Source of the DNA: Pempheris klunzingeri
Taxonomy: Eukaryota > Chordata > Actinopteri > Acropomatiformes > Pempheridae
Direction of reading: 5' to 3'
NCBI RefSeq assembly: GCF_042242105.1
Contig: NC_092033.1
Span: forward strand, 2,164,908-2,228,907
Length of the DNA stretch: 64,000 nt
Shown: one piece after another, positions 47,907 to 64,000 of the stretch
Layout: each line of letters opens with the position of its first letter
Numbering within the stretch: position 1 is the stretch's first letter
Notes under the pieces: model-generated
Databases searched by the model: none
Told to the model about the DNA's origin: nothing
Seen by the model: the letters and a program-made list of their open reading frames with translations, nothing else
Made by a program: the position numbers and the translations under genes

Positions 47907-48844
47907 TTCAGCATGTTTATATCGTCAGTAAAAGCATCACAGACGATTTTTGTAAGGATTAACGATCAACAGAGAAAATCTGCTATTCTCTTACAGCTAA
48001 TTCATCACAGTGCTTCACTCTCCAGCATGCTCACACATCATCCACCAAGCATCCCTGCCTCAGTGACCTAAATTTGCAGTTTGTTGGCTAAAAACACCAC
48101 CAGTCTATGGAAGGATTGTGCTGAGGCACCCACAGTATGTAAGGTACCTAGAGGGTCCTCACAGTAGCTGGTCTGTGTATCTTCTCAAAGGGCCTACATG
48201 GTGACACCACAAGAACTGTAACTCGTCTGCTTGTGCTGCTTTGTGTTTGTTCAAGATTGTAATTTTATTGGTGGTCATCAGCGGTGTTTTGTTTCCTCAG
48301 AGCGGCGAGCTCAGGTAAATCTGTGCAGACCTCAGTAACTCAACACCTTTTATTTGTTAGTATCCCAGTTTTCTGCCCAGCAGAAGCCTCCCAAACCAAG
48401 AGGTCCACAGCGACCAGTGATTCAGTGATTTTTCTCAGAAGTCAGGAAGTGACTTGTTGTTGTGGGATTGTTGGGGCTGGCACGGGAAAAGGACCAGTGA
48501 CTAGACGAAACATGGGTCCTATCTCTGGGCTGCAGGGCTGTTTTTTCTCCATGTGAACTAATTAAGCTTTGTAGTAACTTTCTTATAGCGGACTGCTGAA
48601 ATGTTTTGATGCACACATCCACCCTCTGCCTCTTTTCCTCTATTACACAATATGTGCAAAAATCTGCTCATGTTAATGTCCGATTAATTTAAAGACTCGT
48701 AGGTGTAAAAGCTTTAGGCCTTGGTCCCACAGCCAGCTGGGAACGAGCAGCAAATGAGCTATAATGGCTGTAATGTAATTCTTTAAGGTAAATGATCTTC
48801 GTACGTCCACTGTTTGTTGTTTGGCGCCGACAGCCTCAGATTGA

Positions 48845-49310
48845 TATTCAAAGTGTCTGACAACATTTCAGAGAGGATCCCTACACAGATAGACCTGGAA
48901 GATCCTTTTGGTTTAACCAGAGGGAGCTGTTAAGTCTCTTGGTTCAAAGCCACCAGACTCCATGGACAAAAACACTGATTTTACAAGGGAGCTGCTAGTG
49001 CACTGCTGTCTCACTCAGTTAGTTAGTTTGTGTTATTGTGTGACTTTAGTGTTTTAACGGGTTATTTTGGATCCTGCACAATATTTCTGTGACACACAAT
49101 AACACAAACAAACTAACTGATTGAGGCAGCAGCGAACCAGAAACTTCTGTGTTCTGAAAGGTAAAATTACTATTTTTGCCAATGGAGTCTGGTGTGGTTG
49201 AAGAGAGCTGTATAATGACTTAAACAAAAAGGCTCTTACAAGCTTATCTACATTCTCTAACATTGTTAGGCAGAGACTAGGTTTAAAAATACCAGAATTT
49301 TATATCATTA
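48845..49310. mobile_element. Family A palindromic MITE-like element, copy 10
   Basis: The left arm has 'gtgtctgacaacatttcaga' and 'caccagactccatggacaaa', the centre 'aacacaaacaaactaactga', and the right arm 'gccaatggagtctggtgtgg'. It lies in STK38L intron 1. Confidence 0.8.
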
Positions 49311-50147
49311 TTCATGTTTGTCTGTTTTTTGTTTGTTTTTCCAAACGACCTGCCTGTGGCCTCCACCTCACTAGTATGTGTTTCTTCTCTTTGTGGTTTT
49401 CATTCCACCCACACGAGGGCTACACATTAAAGAGAGTCAGAGTCAAAGACATTTATTTCATAAAAGAAAGCATGGAAAAGGACTAAAGTACCGTTCCTAT
49501 GTTTTTTTGTTTTTTATATATAGAACGATGAGCTTTGTCGGGTGATAAGCACATTTCCAGGATGATTTTCTGTCCTCCATCATTGTTTTCTCTCGTCAGG
49601 TTGATGTTATCCGACACGGTGTAAAAATGCAAAGGAATGCAGACTGAGGAAGATGTGACGGATTAGTTCCTGGAATGAAATCCTGCAGACCATAAGCTAT
49701 CCAAGCACATGATTCCCTGTCCCAGTTTTAGGGTCGCAAGAATATTTTTGTACCAGCGACCTGAGTTGGGAGTCTCCTGTCAGTCTGTGGTCAAGGGATC
49801 CAGACTCGGGGAAATGTAGAAATGGATCTTTAACTTGTACGTTGTAGTGGAAAAAAGACAGATAATGTTCATTAGCCAGAAATATGACGTTACCCAGAAC
49901 AACATGTCCTCGTAGTGGCTATGTGAGAGGTCGTTGGTGACTCCTACCTCACTGTCAGTGTGTGTTTTCTCTTTGACTTCAATAGATGGCTTCATGGATT
50001 TTATTCTTTTCAAACTCTAATTCAGCATTTTGACAGCTGTAACTTTTTTAGTAATGGGAAGATTTTCAAACCTGATGATAAGTAATGTGATTTGTTTTAA
50101 AGTAATATATCTGATGGAACACTGAGCCCTATTTTATTTTATTTTTT

Positions 50148-50850
50148 TTATATATTTTGGGTTTGAAAAGACTGATAGATACAAAAACTTGATCAAAGAT
50201 AGGTTCACTAAAAGTGCTTGTTTTTGCCACTAACAGGCTCAGATTGTTATTCTTAGTGTCTGAAAACATTATGGAAAGGATCCCCACAGAGACAGACCTG
50301 GAAGATCCTTTTAAACAGCAGTTGTGTCACACTAATCAAAGCCACCAGACTTCATTGACAAAAAGAGTCATTTTACTCTGCAGGACATAGGAGTAGCACG
50401 TCTATTACTGCCTCTAAAATGAGCCTGTTTGTGTTATTGTGTGTTACACACATGTGGTCTTAGATTCAAACTAACCCTTTAAAACAAAATAACACAAACA
50501 AACTAACTAACTGAGACATCATTAGACCAGCACCTCTCGTGTAAAATTACTGTTTTTTTCAATGGAGTCTGGTGACTTTGAACTGAGCATTATAACTGCT
50601 GTTTCTGGTCAAACAAAAGGGATCTTACAGGTCTATCTCTGCAGGGATCCTCTCCGTAATGTTGTCAGACACTTCAAATAACACTAACAAGCTTGTCAGT
50701 GGCAAAAACGAGCACTTTTAGTGGATGTGCTTTAGCCATTACAGCCTTTTCGCTGCCTGTTCTTGGCTGCATGCTGAGGCGATTAATGGACCGGTTTCAA
50801 AAGGCTTGGTACCTACCAGTCATCAAACCCAAAATACATAAAAACAGGCC
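50148..50850. mobile_element. Family A palindromic MITE-like element, copy 11 (near full length)
   Basis: The outer inverted repeats are visible. The left 'atattttgggtttgaaaaga' corresponds to the right 'catcaaacccaaaatacata'. 'actaaaagtgcttgttttt' pairs with 'aaaacgagcacttttagtgg', and the inner arms also pair. The length is about 0.70 kb. It is the best copy for deriving the palindrome structure. Confidence 0.85.
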
Positions 50851-51356
50851 CCAGATGTACTGATGTTTACTCCCTAATGGTATTTTGTTCTCAGGATTGT
50901 TCATTATTTCATCCATTAAAATCTGTGCTGGGAAAAAGGTTTATTTTAAGTGCTGGTGTGACGTCCCACCAGACCAATAAAGAAAACTCCTCTCCTGTCT
51001 GCACTGAATTAAGTCTATTGATTTGTAAGAGGAAAACAAATGTCATCTCTTCTTCCATACGCATATGTTTGACAACCATTTCACAGCCGAGCTCTTCCAG
51101 AGGTTTCGTTTTTTTTAGAATTAACTTAGATTATTTACAATTGAACACTTTAGATACTACTTAAGGGTGAAGAGGAGGAGAGTGACTATAGAGCGAGCTG
51201 TCAGGTGCAATAAAATAATATAAATCACAGTATATTCTCATTCAAATCAGCTAAAGTCTGACCTTATAGCTTTATTGGACTCTAAATCCAGAAAAATGTT
51301 TCTTTTTGGTCTTTAAAGGAGCCTTTTGTTTCCTCCGTGTTGTCTTACAGGATAGT

Positions 51357-58502
<7,146 letters not shown>

Positions 58503-59570
58503 CACGCTGAAACGGCGAGGAGAAAAAAAAAAAAGAAAAAAGAAAAAGAAAAACAGACGTTTACGGACACAGGGTCGGGCCGTGGAGCCCCGCTGGTGCT
58601 GAAGGCCGCGCTGTCGGCCTCTCAGTATAAATTTAACCCTCAACTCATCTCAAGTTATTTAGGTCTGCTCAGCCGCCGCAAGAACGCCAAGAGCTCGGAA
58701 ATTAAGGAGCGTTACCGCATTACCTCGGTTTGTTTATATCGTGTACACCTGCTGTCTTTAGCCATAGCTCTCAGGCCAGCTCACTAACTAGGACTCTAAA
58801 TCAGCATATCTGCATGTTCAGCAGCATTTTGCTTCTGGAGAGGATTTTTTTACTGCCTAAAGGCGACCGTGGGGATGAGGATCGAATGCAAATCACTGCT
58901 TTGACGTCTTCACAGCGATAGTTCCTACACTGGTGGCTAAATTAGCACAGATGCTAACAGATATTTCTAACACTGAAGACTAGCTCTATACACTGTAGTC
59001 ACACTCTGAAGGATTAGTGGGTAAGAGCAGGTACCCCTCACTTGTTTTCGCCCATTCTTTTATACTCTGATTTTAAAGGAAAGTTCCAGCATGGTTTCCA
59101 GGGTTTTGGCTCACTGACAAAGAGGCTTTAAAAGCTTAAAATGGGTTTGGTTCAACTTTGGTTTAACAGGAAAATCTTCTGCTATTTGTATCAGAGGAGC
59201 CGACTACTGGAGACTGGTGGTGCAAGGTCTTGTTAGCATAATGCTAGTGTGCAAAATGCTAACAGATCGCCCACTGGAAGGTCAATTGGCATCAGAATTG
59301 TCTGAGGCGATGGAAGGAGGAATGTCTATATGACGGCGTTGCATTTTTAGACATGTTAGCAGTCTAGCTCAAGTCAACTAATGAATTTTGGTTGAAGCAT
59401 TCATGGACACATTCTAATAACTTTGTTGGTCCCTTAACTTTTCATGTACAGTAGCGCCATCATCGGGTCAAAATTTCAGTTTGTCCAATACTTTGGTTCA
59501 TGGCTTAAAGGCAGGGTATGTAACTTATTGTAGAACCAAATTCTCAACAAAATAAAATCCAGTATGTGTG
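58503..59570 (+). other. stk38l: STK38L 3' untranslated region (minimum extent)
   Basis: Non-coding sequence follows the stop codon. An AATAAA at 59550-59555 with a downstream TGTGTG is a plausible poly(A) signal, and another AATAAA at 61020-61025 could end a longer 3' UTR. The true end is not decidable by eye. Confidence 0.4.
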
Positions 59571-61941
59571 ATTATCACAAGCCTATAATGAGGCTTTAGT
59601 ACCTGGAAATACATTCGCTGTGTATGACCAGATTCTTTCACAAGGCTAGGCAGACTTGTCGCTAAAGCTAGCAAGCTACTAAAGCTAGAGACAAAATTTG
59701 AGCTGCAGCTGAGCGAACCCGTTAGCACGAAGCACAGCCTGTATGCCAAGTGAGCAGTAATTCTGAGCTAAAGGTAACTTTAGTTCATGATGGCATTTAA
59801 CAGAGTTGTTTATTTGTCAGACTGAAAAGCTCAGAGAGGCCGTCAGACAGACCGAGCAGTGGAGCCGTGGAGCCGTGGAGCCGTGGTGGTGGCGGCTGGT
59901 CTTTTCTTCCTCCAGCAGTAACGTTAGTCATGCAGTGCATCTTCATGTGTTTCATGTGTAATTTCAAAATCTAGCTACTCTTGCTAGTTTCTCCAAAGTT
60001 ACAGACCCTGCCTTTAATACCTCTAAGTCTAAACGCATTCCCATCAGCCCTAGCTGCCCTGTATTTAGTGCCAATTAGCAAATGTTAGCATGCTAACGCA
60101 CTAAAAACATGGCAAACATTAAAAGTGGCTAACGCTAACATGTTAGCGCTGTCTTTTGATGTCAGCATTTATTTCAAAGCACTTTTAGTTTGGAAAAGAA
60201 GTTTAACAGTTTGTTTTTATAAATCAGTGACAGCGCTTTCATCCTAACAGTAGCGTCATTATTTTACCTCATGTTCACGGTGATGGAGGAGATTTAAATG
60301 TAGTTGTTTTCAGTAACAATTAGCATTAAAGGGACAGAAAGCATAAAACAAAGTCAAATCATGGTGGAATCCTCCTTTAGTGGTCATGCTGGTGATCCAC
60401 AGTGCCACTTTGTGGGGCAGCTCTTCCTGTGGCGTTGCCTCAGCGCCCCGTTACCAGGAAACGTCTGAATGCAGTTAACCCTGCGCTCAACATCCGTTAC
60501 TGTGGAGTGTTTCCCATTCAGCCACGCCGAGTGTGTCGGCCCCCTTCAGAGCCGCTCGTTCACTGTAATCGACATTTCCCCTGATTTTAATTCTAATGAG
60601 CCTGAGGGCCAATCACTTCCTTCTTAGGTGGACACAACGTGCAAAGTGCCTTTTTAAAATAGCCGATAAATATTTAACCACATATTTTAGCAACAGTATT
60701 GGAGGTCAATCAGGTGTTGATTACTTTTAGAAATGATAAAGCTGTTTGAAGGAGAAAAGTAGCAACAGGTAAAAGTGAAAAGGAAAAAAAAACTAATTAG
60801 AAGCTTTATAAGTGAACTTGTGAGAAAGCAGAAGGAAAGCGCTGATGTTTCATATTTTACTATGTCTGCATAGTGGTAAAAAGATAAGCAACGAAGCTGA
60901 TAAAACAGTGAAACCAAGGCAGGACAGAAAAACAGCAGGTTTTTATAGGTTAGATAATAAAACAAGGTGCTCATAAAAACGCGTCAAGGCAAACATAATG
61001 AACACAAGTATCTTTGTCAAATAAAGATAAAGCTAAAAAAATAGATGCGAGAAACTAAGAATAGATTAGACACACGTCTGTGAGGTTCCTAAATGTCCCT
61101 AAATGTATTTGTTCATTTTGAATTAAGTATCCAGAAGAGGTATTTAATCCTATTTCTTTGTCCGAAAACCCTCCTCACCATGAAAAGCTAACGCCAGGCC
61201 CCGTTTTTCTCAACAGAAGAACAAATTTAACCAACACATCTGCTCAGAGTTGTGACTGCACACAGCGCTAAAAATAGTTACCAAAGAACTCTGATCATTA
61301 AAAGTCGACTCTCAACCTAAAACTACCTTTTTAAAAAATAAATAAATGAAAACACACACACCTTTCCAAGAGAGCTTGAACGCGGATATGGAATAATTTG
61401 CCATTTCTACTTCTACACTTGTCAAAAAAAAAAAAAAGAGTGCAGATGCAGATGATGTTTTTCATGTGGCACATCTGTTGAGTGTCAAAACACAAGAAAA
61501 GCTATAAATGTACATACAGGGAAGGGAAATATACTGAGGGCATTTCCATATTGGACTAAGTCCAGCTGTAGCCATCACAGAAATCCCATATTTAACCGTT
61601 TGTGGTGCTATTTCTGAGGAACCGATGGAGAAAGTAGGTTGTTTTGCAGTTTGCTAAATCAGAGCGGTGTATTCTAACACGCCTGTATCAGTCTCTCCTT
61701 TTACGTTTAATGTGTTTAACTGTAACTCATCCAGGGAATCCTGTTAAAATTGGCCGTGAACGCAGCTTAGAGACAAAAGAGGTGTTTGCAATGTAAAAAT
61801 AAGGGTTGACTGATGTGTATATTTCTGCATTATTTATTATTTTTCATGTTCGTGTTGAGGAGGTGTTATAAATGAGATTCTGTGCTAATATTCAGTGTGT
61901 TTAAATTGGATGAATTTCATGTCAGTTGGTCTCCTTTGAGT
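59571..61941. other. Region downstream of STK38L, no gene; GCTAAC-rich repeat patches
   Basis: No coding sequence is recognised. Patches rich in 'gttagcatgctaac'-type words (about 59220-59290 and 60060-60150) are typical of degraded teleost repeats. A tandem 'tggagccgtggagccgtgg' occurs at about 59861-59886. A distal STK38L 3' UTR could extend into this interval. Confidence 0.45.
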
Positions 61942-62565
61942 TTAAAGGGGCACTGCAGTGATTTTAGCGTAAAGCTCGGGGGCTCACGGGAGACAAATTT
62001 AAAAAAGAAAAGTGAAAATTGATGCAGCAGAAGTAGAGAGATCTTCATTTTTAGCCCCTAGCATGGCTTAAGCTGCAAAAACTCCCATAACAGAGGGACA
62101 AATAATTTTGCCATGAATCACTCGCATGATGTTTTTCAATTTAAAAGATAATTGGTGAAGTATCATTTAGTTTGGCGTGAAACTCTTGTCTCGAACTACA
62201 CGCATCTCCTGCTAGCTAGCTAGCTAACTAACTTAGCTACGTTCCACGACAGACCCCTCTACCTGCTCATGTGACTTTCTTGACTTGCAAAATTATCCTT
62301 TTAAATTGACAAACATCATTTGTGTGATTCATGGCGCAATTCAAAGAAGTTATTTGTCTCTAGCCGTTGACTACCACTCATATTCTTTCCGAAAAGGTCC
62401 CGTGGCGGTTCACCAAAAGGGGCGGGTCTTCACCTCTCAACCCAGATGATAGGGTACATGTTGTAGACTTCAGAGATGTCCCCCCAAAGCCACAGAGGAC
62501 ATCATTCAGCTATTTTTGTGCGTAAACTGATCTTAATGTGAAAAATGAGTGGAGTGCCCCTTTAA
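61942..62565. mobile_element. TTAA-bounded MITE (family C)
   Basis: The left end is TTAA followed by 'aggggcactgca' and the right end is 'tggagtgcccct' followed by TTAA, giving inverted termini of about 12 bp around 624 bp with no ORF. TTAA on both sides resembles a piggyBac-type target duplication, but it could be part of the terminal repeat. The interior contains 'gctagctagctagctaacta' and shows little palindromy, unlike family A. Confidence 0.72.
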
Positions 62566-64000
62566 TTACTGACTGGAAACATACAGTCAGACGTCAGACA
62601 GACATCCCTGATTAACCAGTGTGTTTTTTATCGACTCGACTGTACGATTCCAACCTGAAATCTGACGCTAGCAAAGCTAACACCAAGCTGTGGCAGGCCT
62701 GCTGGACGGCAGTAGCAGGAGAGATGCATGATGGGGGATTTTGTTGATGGCTACCGCTGCAGATTCACAATTGTTGTGTCTCGTCACTGGAATCGCACCA
62801 ACACAGCGTGGAAAATATTGAATACTTTCCCGCCTTCGAGTGGAACGCGTGGTTACGATATGATTGTCGGCGGCTAGAAGCCACTGAGGCTAACGATTTA
62901 GCTAGCTAGCAAGCGGGTAACGTAACATCAATGCAGGAAATGTGAGACCGTTGGGAGAAATGTAAAATTACTACGAAAAAACGACTAAAAATACAACATA
63001 TTATCTTACCACCAAATGCGTAACGTGAATAATGGTCACAACTCGTTAAACTTTCACCACAAGCCCCGTTTGAATGCACCATTGTTCCAGATTCAAAAGT
63101 GCATCTGTAACCGTATTTTGTAAACTTGTACATTTACGTTTCTGTAAAATTAGTTTCGTAAACTTTAACTTTTTTTTGTTCTCTGCCTGCAAATTCGGTT
63201 TTGCAATGCTAACACGCATCCTCGTGGACCTGTGGCAGGTTTACTGCGCGGTAACGTGTTGTACTTGAGGTGCCGCAACGTAAAAACGGCACTACGCACA
63301 GCACAGTCGGCGAGCTTACAGATGCAGACGTAAACGTACAAGCTCACCTTTCTGAGCGAGATCGTATTTCGCAAAGGGGGAAAAAAAAGCCAAATTGTTG
63401 CATTCAGAGCGTCCAGTTCCTCAGACTGTAAGAGATACTCGGTGCTTTTCGTTGTGAGGTGACGTGTGACCCTGTTCGATGTCAAATTCATGTTCTGGGT
63501 TGTAATTCAGCAACGATGCCACTTTTTTTTTTTTGGTTTGTTTTCCTCAGATTTAGATGCAGAAGGAGGGTAAATACTGTATTTGGGATCCATACAATTC
63601 TAAACATGTACGAGATGACTTGAAATCCATCACTGTGCCACTTTATCTAAAGGGGGCTTGTCACTTTAATCATGATTTAAGCCAGACAATTCATTTCTAA
63701 TGGACCAAACCAGCTCACTGACTCACCCCGAGTCAGATCAGCGTCACGTAATATTTCATTATTCATGCTTAAAGACGTCCGCTAACTCGGTGAGTATTTA
63801 TTCTTTTTAAAACAGCAAGTGACACAAACATAAGGGACAAAAGCTGATTAAAAGGCCCGTTCACATGTAGAACCAAGGGATTAGACTTGGATGAAACTGG
63901 TCTAATTCTCTCAGACACCTCAAGAGCCTGTGAGCTAATAACCCCCCCCCCTCCGGGTGTTGAAGTGAGTCCAATATCTCAACACCTGGGCTGCATCTTT
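62566..64000. other. Right end of window, no gene recognised
   Basis: At 62870-62990 this stretch carries a copy of the GCTAGCTAGC repeat seen at 15640-16010. A poly-T run lies at about 63522-63534 and a C run at about 63943-63951. I see no exon or RNA gene. Confidence 0.45.

Larger units (their letters stand above)
45641..51350. other. stk38l: STK38L intron 1 (5.7 kb)
   Basis: This intron contains a TG microsatellite (46482-46509), an unexplained ORF (47118-47906) and family A copies 10 and 11. Otherwise no exon or RNA gene is visible. It ends at 'gtcttacag' before the ATG exon. Confidence 0.6.

Overview
The window is vertebrate nuclear DNA, almost certainly from a ray-finned (teleost, probably percomorph) fish. 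The evidence is short exons with GT-AG introns, CpG-rich promoters, long CA/TG microsatellites, and dispersed repeats that I recognise as typical of teleosts: Tc1/mariner remnants, LINE 3' tails ending in TCTTA repeats, and MITE-like elements starting TTAAAGG. There is no operon structure and no sign of bacterial, viral or plasmid sequence.

Five protein-coding genes can be reconstructed exon by exon with intact frames. From left to right they are GAS2L3 (+, 9 exons, 713 aa, coding 4747-19228), TM7SF3 (-, 12 exons, 560 aa, 35114-23659), FGFR1OP2 (-, 5 coding exons, 215 aa, 38359-36608), MED21 (+, 4 exons, 145 aa, 39564-42113) and STK38L/NDR2 (+, 13 coding exons, 463 aa, 51357-58502). All five show intact key residues and near-usual family lengths. 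FGFR1OP2 and MED21 are head to head across about 0.34 kb carrying a perfect TCTCGCGAGA element. Positions 1-2560, 42561-45080 and roughly 59600-64000 hold no gene I can support.

The gene products do unrelated cell-biological jobs: cytoskeletal crosslinking at cytokinesis, a seven-pass membrane protein, a STRIPAK-associated coiled coil, a Mediator subunit and a Hippo/NDR-pathway kinase. FGFR1OP2 (STRIPAK) and STK38L (NDR kinase) both touch Hippo-type signalling, but nothing in the sequence suggests a dedicated joint system.

The most striking non-genic content is one repeat family, called family A here. It is a roughly 0.7 kb element whose two halves are reverse complements of each other. At least 13 copies, about 6.5 kb or 10% of the window, lie in introns, in intergenic DNA and beside the TM7SF3 stop codon. 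Other structures worth a second look are (TG)n and (CA)n tracts facing each other across a 64-nt GAS2L3 exon, a telomere-like CCCTAAA minisatellite followed by a second 19-bp minisatellite in a TM7SF3 intron, a separate TTAA-bounded MITE at 61942-62565, and a palindromic element at 12801-13083. I found no CRISPR array, tRNA, rRNA or convincing new multigene system.
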